A stretch of DNA of 52,927 nt from Rhizoclosmatium globosum. Taxonomy: Eukaryota > Chytridiomycota > Chytridiomycetes > Chytridiales > Chytriomycetaceae. This document shows, in pieces, positions 32,456-44,255 of the stretch. The stretch lies in assembly GCA_002104985.1 (NCBI GenBank), contig MCGO01000245.1, positions 1 to 52,927 of the forward strand, read 5' to 3'. Position 1 is the stretch's first letter. The number at the start of each line of letters is the position of its first letter. A model generated the notes under the pieces. That model searched no databases and had not been told where the DNA came from. It saw nothing but the letters and a program-made list of their open reading frames with translations. The position numbers and the translations under genes are program-made.

Positions 32456-34239
32456 TTATGGTTCCTTCCGAGTGTCGTTCAATGTCTTGTCATCCACATC
32501 AACATCTGAATCATCCTCATCCTCAGAATCATCAGAATCAGATTCCACATCCTCTTCCACATACTTTGACAAACTAGATCCATTCACCAACTCGCCTGTC
32601 GACGAAGAAGCAGCACCCCAGTTCAAGAGCCCCATCAATCCATCTCGACTCAATGTTCCATTTTTCAGCATTCCTTTCACAATCTCTTTTGTCGCCGCAT
32701 ACGTTTCTTTAAACACTTTTGTGACTTCACTGTCGAGGATAAACACGGGTCGTCCACCTTCATCCACGGGAACTCGCTTTCCTTTACGTCTGTTGATGAG
32801 TGTCTTTTCAGAGATACGACCAACAGCGATTCCAAGACTCAGACTCAATGCGATGGATATAGCGACATCCACGACAGCTATTTATGCGTTGTTTTTTTTT
32901 AAAAAAAAAAGTTAGCATGCTGCGGACTGACTGATCAACTCAAAAATCAAGTTTACACATACCTCCCGCAACAGTTCCCATTCCAGGAACCATCTTCAAC
33001 AAATCCGCACCAAACATACCCGCAAGTGGAATCGCGAGTACGTTTTTCACAAGCGCCCAATAACTATTCCGACTTGTAAGTCCATACGTCTGTGCCATTT
33101 GAACCATAATTGAATACTGTCCTCCAATCACAAGCGGTGCATCAATAAATGGAATTGGGTTGACACCAAGTCCCGCGTTAATCAGAGTATCCGTCAATAA
33201 GACTTGTTTCGCAAGTTCGAATTTGGAAGTGGTATCAATGAGTTGTGCGACTTGGAAGCGTCTATTCGTTTCGACAGCTTCTTTACTTGGCTTGTTGGGA
33301 TTCAATGGGTCCGTATCATCCACAACAGGATCCTTTGCCAACAAGACTGTTTTGGAGGCGTGTATGAGGTTGAGTAGTCCTCCACCTGCAAGTGGGTCTT
33401 TATCGATTTTGAAAGGAGTTTCTGCCAAATCACAGTCGACATTGTTGCAAAACCATCCTTCGAATTCTCCGAACGAGTCCTTGTATGAATCGGAACCGCA
33501 TTCTGTTCAACAGCATAGTTTACAAATTAATACAACCTTCGCACCAAAGTAAACCCGATTAACAAAGAAACATACCTATGCAAACAGGATTTTGTGGATT
33601 CGCAACACAGATGCACTCCCATCCAACCATATCCTCCCCCAACACACCTTCAAACACCATCTGAGCCTCCTCAAGCTCCTCCTCCTCCCTCACATCCTCC
33701 TTACTCAAAACAACAACAACAGGAATCCCACGACCCCGCAACTCTTCCGCAACATGAAGTGTCTCCCAATCAGGGGAACCCGCAGCCACAACCCACGCCA
33801 GATCAGCACCCTTCTTGTCGATATTCGGCCACCGAGTCACATGAATAAAGTCAGACTGTTTCGCGTCTTTCTTTTCAGTTTCTGTTGTCTTTGTTGAGTT
33901 GGTTCGTGGTACCGGATCCTTGTCTCCCTCCGAACCACTGCTGCTGCTCCCCTTAACTAATTCACCACTGAATTCGCCCAAATCCGCCGATTCAATCGCA
34001 ACAGAAACACCAAAGACACTTTGGACAAGCGTCGATGCTCCACTTCCTCTTGGACCCGCAACAACAAGGCGGAATGGTTGGATGGTAAGCATCTCTTTGA
34101 CAGTTGAGGAAAGTGTTGGTTCTGATGTTGGACTTGGGGGTACAGGCGACGATCCATTTGTGCTTGTTGGAGTTGTGGTTTGGCTCTTGTCTTTGTCTTT
34201 GACACTGCCAAATCGGAGGAGGTTGGATAGTCGTTTCAT
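32456..34239 (-). CDS. DUF697 protein with degenerate P-loop, copy B
   Basis: Exons 34239-33576, 33502-32963 and 32877-32456 give 541 residues. It is a tandem paralog of the downstream gene, in the same order: MKRLSNLLRFGS start, RLVVAGPRGSGASTLV (again no lysine), VVVLSKEDV, GWFCNNVDCDL, GVNPIPFIDAPLV, MVPGMGTVAGG. The C-terminus is a very acidic Asp/Glu/Ser tail. The extra third intron (32878-32962) contains a T10A10 palindrome. One intron position, just before the Cys pair, is shared with copy A and supports duplication of the whole gene. Confidence 0.75.
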
Positions 34240-34370
34240 TTGGAACAGGGTTTTTGAAGTTCCTCCCAAATTGGCGTTCTGAAACAAGATTAATTAAAAA
34301 GAGAACTTGTATGAGAATTTATGTTATTAGCCAAATGATTTAGAAAAATGAATATAGTGAATGAATCCAA

Positions 34371-35375
34371 TTACTGCATCATAGAACCCATGGAGTACTT
34401 TCCGTCAGGCTCATCCCATACAATCGGCGAAAGAATGTAGCTTGAAGCAGAGTAGTTGTTGATATTGAAAGGCATCTGGCTTTGATCTTGCATGTTCGTC
34501 ACATTAGGTGGTAGGGGTATATTGGAAGTCCCAGAAACAGACGTTTTCGGTGAATTGAAAGGCGAAGGCAGCAGGCTCAGTTCCTCAACCATCGCCGATC
34601 CATTCCCCATAAAAGTATACATTGGCGAAAGAAGGTTCAATTCAGTGTGCGTGCACCAAGGATAGGGTTTCTGAGGCAAACTTTGAACTGGATTTGTTGT
34701 CTTCTGGCCTGAATTGTATTGACTTGAAGGTAGAAGACTCAACCATGTTGTCGATGGAGGTATCAAGTCGAGTTCCGCCATTGACCTTGTTGCATTACTT
34801 TGAGTCCTTCGCGTCCTCACAACTTGTGAGGACCCGAAGGACAAGCGCTTGTGAGTCACAAGCGCTTGTTCACTTGGTACACTCTTCTTGCCCGATTCGT
34901 CTTGCTTGTACCCATGAACCTTGATTCGATGCTTCCGAAGATCGTGTGGCCTGCAATAAGAGTAGACAATTAAGGACAACCCACCCCATACCCGAACAGA
35001 AAAAAAAAGGGGGTGAACCACTCTCAGCCTTATCACTCACCACTTAAACTGAGCGCTACACTCTCCACACGCATGTTTCGGGTAAGTAAGATGGCTTCTG
35101 CAATGCGTCAGCAGTTGGTCTCGTTTCTTGAAGAGTTTGTCGCCTCGTTTGCAGTTAAGCCAATGACATGTGTGCAAAGTCCGTGTGTTGTCCTTTCGTA
35201 CAGGCGGGATATGAGCTTCAGCGAGGTGCTGATGTAGATCTGCGGCAGTGGTGAACTGCAGATTGCATTGAATTGAGTGTTGGTTCTGTGTAGGTGTACT
35301 AGGTGACCAATGACATGTAAAGTCACAAGCGTTGTCGAGGGGATATGTGGCTGGAAAGGACTGTGGTTCACTCAT
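34371..35375 (-). CDS. C2H2 transcription factor, tCWCH2 type, copy 1
   Basis: Exons 35375-35041 and 34950-34371 give 304 residues. Three fingers: CHW with a spaced Cys and HQHLAEAH; CHWLNC...HCRSH; CGECSAQFKW-PHDLRKHRIKVH, split by the intron at the Trp. Two adjacent C-x-W...C fingers are the tCWCH2 motif known from GLI, ZIC, PacC/Rim101 and Zap1. The finger 2-3 linker and PHDLRKH are closest to PacC/Rim101. The rest is low-complexity Ser/Pro/Asn, probably activation or regulatory sequence. A double hairpin is embedded in exon 2. Confidence 0.8.
34804..34869. repeat. Double-hairpin insert in coding exon
   Basis: 34804-34842 is a 19-nt stem (one C-C mismatch) with a 1-nt loop. 34841-34869 is a perfect 14-nt stem, ACAAGCGCTTGTGA and its complement, around one G. 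The two overlap by 2 nt and keep the reading frame open. Confidence 0.9.
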
Positions 35376-35670
35376 TGAGAGAAAGTTTGGATAGAGCCGC
35401 TGCTGTAGTCTTTTCGGCGTTACGATTAATTTTTTGTCATTTGAGGAGCCTGGATGGAGCCTGGAGGAGGCTGCATCCGAAATTGAACTGCCCAGCTAAA
35501 TTAACTATTGTCTAGTCGCTTTGAGTTACATATTGTCATTTGTACGGCGGCAAACTATTAAGGATCACTTGTGCAGACTTGTGCCAACACTTCTTGGCGG
35601 TTAGGGTTTTTGTAAAAGGATACAATATCAGCTTTTGGAAGGACGGAAACCTCCAGGTGGGAACGTTGAT

Positions 35671-35871
35671 ATGCTACATCTCCAAAATTTAATGGTTCAA
35701 GACAAGCCTTCCTCCGTCATCATCCGACAGACACCACCTCGACCACCTTCAATTGAATTAAAGCATTTGAATAATTTATTATCTATTACAAAAGAACTTT
35801 CAATGAAGAAAGACATCAAATTAAAAAAACAGTTAACAACTGAAAACACGATGGAATGGGCTGATAGTTAG
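35671..35871 (+). CDS. Possible small protein, unknown
   Basis: 66 residues from an ATG, basic and helical (KHLNNLLSITKELSMKKDIKL). An upstream acceptor-like CAATATCAG at about 35624-35632 suggests it could be a 3' exon of a longer gene. Its stop overlaps by 4 bp the stop of C2H2 copy 2 on the other strand. A telobox-like GGTTAGGGTTTTT lies upstream near 35600. Weak call. Confidence 0.3.
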   Translation: MLHLQNLMVQDKPSSVIIRQTPPRPPSIELKHLNNLLSITKELSMKKDIKLKKQLTTENTMEWADS

Positions 35872-36776
35872 CCAAACACATTATCCACACCCACTAAATA
35901 AGCACCTCTGTAGTTTTCAAATGCCATTGGAAGTGTTGGGTAATTTAGATAGCATTCAGGATCGTAAAAGTCACTTGAGTCTGCATCGCTAAGGTCAGTC
36001 AGATTCCCAAAGTCCGTTTGACCCGACGAACTACAAGGCGACCCCAAACGCCAACTCTCTTCCAAAGAAGTAGTTCCATTTCCCAAGAATGTCGGCATCG
36101 GGATTTGTGACATCGGTGATTTAAGCAAATTCAGGCTTGGTCCCAGTGATGTGTTCCAAAGAAACAAAGTCTGGTCGGTTGACTCAAGAAACGGTGAAAC
36201 AATTGTCGAGTGGGTCGATGAAGTGTTCATGGGTTGACTCAAGCTTGTACAGGATTCGGCCATGTTGAACCCATGAACCCTTCCGTCTGGCGAACCCAGA
36301 CAACTAGCTCCGTTTCCCGACCCTTCAGTATCCCGCTTAGAGTCGTGTACTTTCGCTTGATGCTTCTTGAGATCGTGTGGCCTATATCACCCAACGAGGA
36401 AAAAAAGGCGAAACCAGTCAGCTGATATGAAACACCATCACTCCAAACAGGTAACTCACCACTTGAACTGGGCGCTGCACTCTCCACATGCATGTTTCGG
36501 GTAGGTAAGGTGACTCTTGCAATGCGTCAACAACTGATCCCGCTTCTTGAACACTTTATCGCTGCGTTTACAGTTACTCCAGTTGCACTTGTGAATTGTC
36601 CTTGTGTTGTCCTTACGCACAGTTGGGACATGGACTTCGGAAATGTGTTGATGTAAGTCAGCCGCAGTGTTGAAGTAGAGGTTACAGGGCCCGTGCGCCC
36701 CAGATATCCATTGACACAGAAGTGACGGGACTCCTTGCTGATAGTCGACAGTTTGCGACTTGCGTAATGCGTACAT
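35868..36776 (-). CDS. C2H2 transcription factor, tCWCH2 type, copy 2
   Basis: Exons 36776-36460 and 36381-35868 give 276 residues. Fingers: CQW...C with HQHISEVH; CNWSNC...HCKSH; CGECSAQFKW-PHDLKKHQAKVH. The intron splits the third finger at the same Trp codon as in copy 1, and LTYPKHACGECSAQFKW is identical in both. The tail is Ser/Thr/Asp-rich with an acidic DLSDADSSDFYD patch that may activate transcription. Closest relative in the window is copy 1. Confidence 0.8.
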
Positions 36777-37103
36777 GGGAGGTTATCAAATTGATTAGCG
36801 CACGCGCGTGTATCGGAGTGAACTATTTTCCAGGTGAATTTTTCATTGGGAGAGGCGAAAATTTTTAGAAGAGCCTGGGGGCCTGGGTAAGTGGTGAGCT
36901 TTGTAACGTGGGTTACACTATTGGCACTAGTCCTTCTTCAAAATGATTTCAATGCTTCCTGTCGTAAAATCGTCCAAGAAACCGTTTGGCATGATCAAGT
37001 GATTCATTCAACTCTCTATTTTTCGTTGGTATCGTTATTTTTGTCGCAAATGTCGTTCAAGCCTGTATTCTTGAAGCAGAAAATTTTATTTAACACTGCG
37101 GCT
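36777..37103. other. Intergenic, nothing recognised
   Basis: About 330 bp upstream of C2H2 copy 2. No supported gene. Promoter of copy 2 presumably lies here. Confidence 0.4.
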
Positions 37104-37320
37104 ACACCGCTAAACCACTGCCACTGAAAATCTGTAGGTCTTCAATCGGGATTCCACGGGAAATTTCGGTGGAGATTCTTTGGAATGTTCCACAGGAATT
37201 GTTACAGAATGTGCACCCACAGAATTCTTTCGGAACCAACCACAGGAATTCTGTGGGTATTCCGTCGGTAATCCATGGAGATTCCTCACAGAATTCCCAC
37301 GGAACGCTGGAGATCCGTGC
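37104..37320. repeat. GGAATTCC-rich inverted element, copy 1
   Basis: About 215 bp made of imperfect palindromes (CACAGGAATTCTGTGG, TTCCACAGGAA, ATTCCCACGGAA). It begins with ACACCGCTAAACCACT, whose exact reverse complement ends copy 2 near 38999-39014. No coding seen. Confidence 0.7.
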
Positions 37321-37386
37321 ATGCCTTCCGCCCCTTTCTTCCTTCCTTCATATCACAAATAATGAGTTATGCATAACAATTGAGGT

Positions 37387-37913
37387 TTATTTGAGAACGA
37401 GAAAAAAGACAAAGAGCCACAAAGACAATGAACTCATCCCTCTCCCTTTGTCCAGACGCAAAGTACTCACTAAAGCAGCCATTCGCACCCAGAGGCCACT
37501 ATCAGTATGAAAACAGAAGCGAACGTTACCTTTACCAGAAGTAGCTGCGTAAAGCGTCACATAACGAACCAACTGTTTTGATTTGTTCTTGCCGAATGAT
37601 TTCTCCACAAAAAGAAGCTGACGAAATTTAATGTGTCACGCTATGGCTGTGATGCAAAGAGAAATGAAAACGCTTTTTTAATAGATCAGGAGTGTATCGA
37701 ACGGTGTGGGACTCCTGCGAGATTCGGAATGAGAGTAGTATGAGAGAAGAGGACAATCAACCAAACCTGTAAGTTTTTGGGTTCACAAGCAGCTATACGT
37801 ATGGGTGCATTAGTTGCAACTTCATCTCGTTGAGCTGGGCGAATAGGATAGAGCAAGATAACTGTTGAGTACGTGCCTGAATAATTCAGTCGCATGTGTC
37901 TAGGAACGCTCAT
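37387..37913 (-). CDS. Hypothetical small protein
   Basis: Exons 37913-37767 and 37617-37387 give 125 residues in frame. Readable core: PIRIAACEPKNLQ joined to LLFVEKSFGKNKSKQLV and YVTLYAATSGKG. The last 17 residues are hydrophobic. A GTGAG donor-like site near 37470 could end the exon earlier and lead to a different C-terminus. No family recognised. Confidence 0.4.
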
Positions 37914-38779
37914 GACAACTTACTTGATCAATGAGCACAGCCAGTATTACCGATATCACATTACGCTGTCAGACTGTCGGATTTGAATGCGAAAACTTCT
38001 GTGACTGCAATGTTCTTGTTCGAGACTACTCCTCAAGTTTGCAGCCGTCCTTTGGAAACTGGATTAAATTAGTTCAGTCGGGAAAGAAATCGAAGAAGTG
38101 AGGAAGTGAAGTACCTTACTTCTTCGTGCCATGTCTTGGAGAGAAAGGGTTTGATCCACATTATTATATATTGCGGGCAATGGTGAGGAGCGCTATCTAA
38201 ATTCCTGAGAATTAATAAAGCAAATACTGAAAGCCACACCTTGTACCAAAGACAGTTAATCCGCGGTGATGAGCCTTCACATTGTTATTTAAAATGAAAA
38301 CAAGCAGGAACGGAGGAGTTACTCACAAGCAGCCCATTCGATAGATGCGAGACGAAACAATGAACTCTTCGTCCAAAGCACAAGAGACTGGTTGTTTGCA
38401 AAGGGTGTTGGACTTTCGGAGAGGGTTTTGAATGTGTGTTTGAAGAGAAAAAGCGCAGAGGAAGATAAATCCTTTGCAAAAGACCCGACAATGGATGGGA
38501 ATTGTCTTCGAGTTTATGCAAAAATAATTTGTGACAAAGTGACTGTGAAGGGGTTATGGATGTTGGGAATTAATGCAGCATTCAACAGCAACATGCGTCC
38601 TTTGTGGCGCTTGGCATTTGTCAATGGATCTTGTAAACATACCTTGAATCTGCCTTCAATAACATAAAACTATTTTATAGTCTTCAAATATTAGCTGCAG
38701 ACAAGTATTTAAGCTTCCACTTTTGCATTCGGAGAATCTGGTTCATCTGGGAGGGATCTGGTCTTCCAGTTAAATGGTG
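37914..38779. other. Region with unresolved small exons
   Basis: Several short frames and splice-like sites occur on the minus strand, for example a frame with NQSLVLWTKSSLFRLA near 38320-38400 followed by a GTGAG donor, and an ATG near 38132. I could not assemble a gene. They may be 5' exons of the hypothetical protein at 37387-37913. Confidence 0.3.
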
Positions 38780-39016
38780 GCGGGAACAAACCCTGGTCAT
38801 GCACCTTTTAGAGGAGATATTGGTGGTTCTGTGGGTATTCCGTGGGAATTTCCTGTGGAACGTCCCAAAGAACATACTTTTGGCATTCCTACGGAACGTT
38901 CCTACGGAATGAACACAGAACGAAATTCTGTCGGAATTCAATGTAGATTTACGACAGAATACCTGTAGAACACCCATTCTGTTGGTATTCCACAGAAATA
39001 GTGGTTTAGCGGTGTA
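38780..39016. repeat. GGAATTCC-rich inverted element, copy 2
   Basis: About 235 bp of TTCCGTGGGAAT, TTCCTACGGAA and ATTCTGTCGGAATT palindromic units, ending AGTGGTTTAGCGGTGT, the exact complement of the start of copy 1. Opposite orientation to copy 1, 1.5 kb away. Confidence 0.7.
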
Positions 39017-39189
39017 TAGCATCTTTACGCAAAATTTCAAATGCACTGGTTTAGACACATTTTATTCATGGCAATACTGCAAATATTCATCGGAGGTGTG
39101 CTGCTGCTAATAATTCTTCAGGTATTCCCATCGCAAAAGGCCGAAAAGAATCTGTCTGGTTCATTGGAAATGACACATTGGTTACGGTG

Positions 39190-40155
39190 TTACTGGTCAA
39201 TGACGAATTCACGATAGGACATATACACAGGTCTCTGATATTCTGGACGCCGTTGCGGAGAAGGGGGTAACATAATAGGAACGTATTTAACTCTTCGTCC
39301 CGCTCTTTGATCAAACGCATTGTCTGGCACATAGTTTGGAGGTAACTGGCAGAATTGGGGTTCAAAGATGGTACGTCGCTGCGACTGATGCCTGGTTTGG
39401 AGCCATCCAACTCGATTTTCCACTAGAAACTGTTCATTCGAATGAACTTGTCGAGGAACGGCGTAAGGCTGGTATGAATGTTGTGATTGATGAAGGAAAT
39501 ATGGATTGTGAAGTCGTTGTGCCGTCTGAGAATTCGCTCTTGGAGGTTCTTGTGATTGTACTGGTAACAAACTCGGAAAGGCGAGTGCTTTTGGTGTTTG
39601 GGGTGTGTTCAATTGGGTGCAAGTTGGGTTCAAGTTCAAGTTCAAGTTTCTTTTCTGGACCTCAGCAACTGTATCTACTGTGCTCTTCTCTCTAGTTCCA
39701 TCAGCAGAGTGATGCCTCAATCGGTGTTTCCGTAGATCGTGAGTCCTGTAAAGTGCGGTTATCATCAAACTCAGAATAAAAGGATTCAAGCCACAATCGC
39801 AACCACATTACCAAGTGAAGAGCGAGCCACAATCATCGCATTTACTTTTTGGAAATGAACAATGGATGCGAATGTGAGTGAGGAGCTGGTCCCGCTTTTT
39901 GAACGGCTTTCCTTTATATGCGAGTGGGCAGTTCTGCCATTGGCACTGCAGTTCACGGGTATTGAAGTCTAATTCTTTTCGAGGCTTTACGTGGACAGTG
40001 GCAATGTGTAGGTGTAGCTCTTCGGGAGAGGCATATTGGGAACTGCAAATCGATTTGGAATCCAGCCCTTTCTCTGTGGAACCAGCAGGATTGGACCCTT
40101 TTGTTAAGTCCCATTTGCATGAATATACTATTTGAGAGTCGTCAGGTGCCTGCAT
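39190..40155 (-). CDS. C2H2 transcription factor, tCWCH2 type, copy 3
   Basis: Exons 40155-39812 and 39745-39190 give 299 residues. Fingers: CKW...C with LHIATVH; CQWQNC...HIRIH; CDDCGSLFTW-THDLRKHRLRHH, with the intron again at the Trp codon. It is more diverged than copies 1 and 2. The tail is Gln/Pro/Arg-rich. An ATG at 40239 in the same frame would add 28 hydrophobic residues. I prefer 40155 because the paralogs start about as close to finger 1. Confidence 0.75.
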
Positions 40156-40241
40156 TCTGTTCGATCGGAGAGAGGCGCACTGAAGGTACGATGAGACACT
40201 TGGAACAATTGAAAAATAAATGTACAAAATGAGATTCATTA

Positions 40242-41428
40242 TTACTCCAATAATCCAACTCTTTCCTCCGCTTCGCTATTGCAAGCCTGAATCCGATTAT
40301 AGTGTACGCACAAGCAAAGCAACACAAGTTGGAACGCCCCAGTCATAATCAAAGGAATATAAGAGGTAGCATTCGCTCCAGGGGATAGGAATATACTGAA
40401 TGCAAACAGAAAGTTTCCAGGGACCTGCATGCAAAGCGTGGGGACACTCAAGGCTCCAGCTGTCTGTTTCATCAAATATCAATAAGATAACGTCCATCTT
40501 TTAAATGACCATACCTTCAATCGGAGTGTTTGCAGAATCTGAGGGACAAACAGAACAACTGCACTCAAACTGTTGATCAATCCAAACACCGCCGCAACAT
40601 TCCACCGCCATTCGGGGACGTATAAACAAACGGCTGTGATGAAAAAGAAACCTAATATAGCCAGGATAATAACATTGACAGTCTTTAACGCGTGCGCATA
40701 GAGATCCTGTGCAGCTTCAGTAGAATCGTTGTTTGTGTCGTCCTGAATCAGAGGGGCGTCCACGTGATGAACTGTAGGAGTAAGATCTTCCTCTTCTTGC
40801 TCAATAGTCGGACGTGGAAAATAGAGAATAAACAGAAAGAGGCTGTTTTGTGTCGCATCAGCTTTTGTGGAACAAGGAGGAATCCAACAACACATACAAG
40901 ATCCAGAAACACGAAACTTGGACGGAAACTTGCCATAATCCGAGAGTATTTTCAAAGCACATGAGGGGCGACCACTGAATGTTTGTTAAACTAGGCCAAG
41001 CAATCCGATGGCATCTCTCTTACATCCGTAAAGCAACATTGAACCTGAAATCAATCGAATTAGAAGCGTAACTAGGATAGAAGAAGGTAACACACCAAAG
41101 ACGCCTGAAGCAGGATAATGTTCCCCAGCCCAGCAGCTCCTCCAACAGACCCAAACAAAAGGAACCCTGGCGATATCCCACGCGATGACTTAAGCTGAAC
41201 AATGCGTGCAAACTAGATTGGAGAGGGTAGTTTAGCATGGGCCAGGTAGGCCGGTGTGATGCATCGTACTTGAGGAAGGTATGAAACCACAATCCCAATC
41301 ATGATGAACAGTCCAAGGCCAAGGCGTCCTCCATCGATTCTTTCGGTTTCAATTCCTGGGTAAAAGAGGTACGAGGCACTTGTGAAAGTGTCTGCGCTCG
41401 AAGGGGGAAAGCACAACGATGGACTCAT
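40242..41428 (-). CDS. PQ-loop repeat membrane transporter
   Basis: Exons 41428-41270, 41212-41096, 41044-41024, 40974-40898, 40842-40515 and 40463-40242 give 307 residues; the third exon is only 21 nt. First PQ motif: MIGIVVSYLPQ-FARIVQLKSSRGISPGFLLFGS. Second: LSAVVLFVPQILQTLRLK-TAGALSVPTL. Seven hydrophobic helices fit the family. An acidic cytosolic loop (EQEEEDLTP) sits between the two repeats. Relatives export amino acids such as cystine or cationic residues from vacuoles and lysosomes. The C-terminal EERVGLLE resembles a dileucine sorting signal. Confidence 0.8.
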
Positions 41429-41504
41429 TCTTTTTTTAATTCAAAGAGGAAGAAGAAGGAGAAGAAGAATAATAATAAATAGTAATTAATTAAAGGTTGT
41501 CTCC

Positions 41505-44255
41505 TTACGCAAGCTTGCGATTACGTGCCATTTTAACCACGGCCTTTGGAGTGTCCAACACAAGTGTCCCAATCTCACCCCCACGCGTTGTCTTGTCTTC
41601 TCCAAACCGTACCATCGTGTTTGCCAAATGCTGTTCAAGTGAAATCTGTCCGATATCATCTCCTCGAATTTTGGTGACGAGTTTATGCGCACTGTCTCTC
41701 AAATAGTACAGCATTCTTAATGGATGATCCAGAATCTGTGCAGCACGATCAATCGCTTCTCCACCTCCCGCAATCAGTATCCAGGACCCAACCACACCCA
41801 TTCCTAAGCAAATTCCCGTAATTACCAGACCTAGCAAGACAGTAGAAATCCATTCTGGGGCTTCCAAGATTCCAACTCCGTCCATGCCGTTATATGCGCA
41901 ATTTGAATTCTGGTTGGCATCGCCTTGATTGAGCACATAATGCGAAATAGCAGCTACACCTGAACTTATTCCCTTCCAGGTTAATGCAGGATCGTACTTT
42001 CCATCTAGTCTTTGGGCCCATATCAAAAGATAAGCGCCAGTTCCTTGAGTCACGAGGTTTTGCAAAACAGGAACTCCAAACCCTAATTGGATTCCCTCTC
42101 CAATCCATTGAGTTATATTTTCATACATCTGCATGGATGACCCAAGAGCAGTTGTGATGCTTCCAAAGTCAGTCAAGCCTTGCATGTTGGGAGTCACAGT
42201 AATTTGACTGCTAGAGTCTCCCTCCCAACGATTAGTTGCTGAATCTGTCCATTTGTTATACTTCCCCATTCATCGCTTGTGAAGCTGAAAGTGACGTATC
42301 CCGTTCCTGTCACAACACTGACTTGGCACTTTTGTTGTAAATCATACTGTGCATATTGTGTCCACGCATGTGTTCCAGCTGGATATCGTACAGTCATAGC
42401 CACGTTATAAACCTGACCCCAGAACTCCTGATTCGACAACTGGATATTCGTCACACCAGTACTCGGTTGATTTTGCAATACCGTGGCGTTGGTACAAATG
42501 GTGTTGACGGCATATATAATTCCATGCTGTTCCATTTGGAAATTGCTGTTGGGGGCGGCGAGAGGAGTTGCTGCTAAACCACCAACTACACCTGAGGTGA
42601 TAGGCAGACCAAAAGCTTCCAATACACCAAACTCCATATTTGCCGCCATATATATATCGAAATCGTTAGTGAAAGACCAGTTTCCGTAGTAAGTATTGAT
42701 AATGCAAGGAAATGTACCCAGGTATGCTGTTGTCATAATTCAGCACCGGCGAAACAATAAAGAGTTATCCAGTATGTACTCACTCTCTACTGGCTCCCAA
42801 TGCATCAAGAAAGACAAAACCCACAGCATTAGCTCTACGAGCAACAAACTACCCATAAACATTTTCCCCAACTGCTTTCCCTGCGATGGATTCAAGTGAG
42901 CAACATCAACAATAGAAACGCCTCTATGCGTGTGAGACATTTCACTTGCAGCGAAGCCTTTTGCGACTAATCTAGCGTGCAGAGGCATCAGCGGGAACTG
43001 CAACACACACAACAAACCTCACAAGCTCCCACCCAAGGAGTAGCAAAAGTTTCCCTTGAAACGCTAATACCGCATGCGTCAAATTATAAAACCGAATTGA
43101 AGGCAATTGGCTCTGCATTATAACCTTGATCATTACCAAAATAGATCCACTGACAAGAACCTGCAAGAAAGCAACAAACAAAATCTGGTTCCGCACACTA
43201 TCGACTGTTCTTCTATACCATTTATAAACCTCCGACTCCAAAATAGTCGTGATGACAGCTTTTTGAAGCCGCATCATTTTCGCCATCGTCCCATCCTCAT
43301 CAATAGAACTGTGCATACTATTCAAAGCACTTTTGTTACTCTGACTCATAAAACTTTGTCGCCTGGAAGAGTCAAACCGAGATGATTGCTTTCCCTCCAC
43401 CTCTTCTTCCGACGAACTACTTTCAACAACCGCCTCCTTTGTTTTCTCGGGATTTTTAGATCTCCGCCGCTCCAGACCTTTTTTCTTTCCGAGCTCTCTT
43501 GAAACACTGTCAACAGCAACAACACCCGGACTCGGCGTCACGTCTTCCTCGGAATCAAGTTTGATTGGTATCATGCTGAACGAGATTGATTTCTTTGTCA
43601 ATTCTTGTACACTGTTTTTCATTGGTCCGTCAGGATTTTTAAGACGGCCGGACCCAATTGAATTTCCAGCAGCTTGGATAGCGGCGGTATCTCTTGGACT
43701 TGGGTTTTTTAAACTCGTTGTGCGACCAAAGATTCCACCGTCGCCAATCACAGCCGATTTTTTGAAAATGATGCGAGTTGAAGCAGAGCGTTTTGGATTG
43801 TCACTGGTTTCAGAGGTGATTTGGTTAGATTCTAGTTGGGGTTGTTCTGGGATTTTGTCTTGTGGTGTGGCTGTGATGTTTGTTGCATTGCCTTCTCCAC
43901 TAATGATTGGGGTTTCCTTTGACGATTCCCACTTATCTACAGTACTTGAAGTTCGATTGCTTAAAATGCTCATCCGTGTTCCCATCATTCCTGAGACAGC
44001 ACTGCTTCGTATGTTTGAACTTCCAGAAACTCCGATTTCACTTGATGGTCGTGGACGCGATGATCGGAACGCGACTGATGGTCGGACTTGAGGAGGAGGG
44101 CTGAAACCACCGCTATTACTCTCCGGAGAATCCACAGTATGGATCTTTGGAACAATCGGTGCCGATTCTAACGCTTCTGCATCAATGGTGACTTTCTCCG
44201 ATTCTTTTGCGGTTATTTCCTTTTGGGCGCATGTTTCCGCTTCTTTCTCATCCAT
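41505..44255 (-). CDS. Multi-pass membrane protein with long disordered N-terminus, unknown
   Basis: First exon from an ATG at 44255 to about 43023 (or 43071). Further exons are 42997-42784, 42726 to about 42300, and about 42240-41505. About 330 N-terminal residues are Ser/Pro/Lys-rich and disordered. Helices follow: NQILFVAFLQVLVSGSILVM, then MGSLLLVELMLWVLSFLM. A lumenal or outer domain (TYLGTFPCII to about CQV) and one last helix (STVLLGLVITGICLGMGVVG) come before a cytoplasmic tail. Two joints are ambiguous: a 25-nt or 73-nt intron ends at 42998, and a 74-80-nt intron is needed near 42250. No family recognised. Confidence 0.55.

Noticed and set aside
42998..43022. A 25-nt micro-intron in the unknown membrane protein
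   Set aside because: A donor 48 nt further upstream gives a 73-nt intron in the same phase, which matches the usual intron size here.
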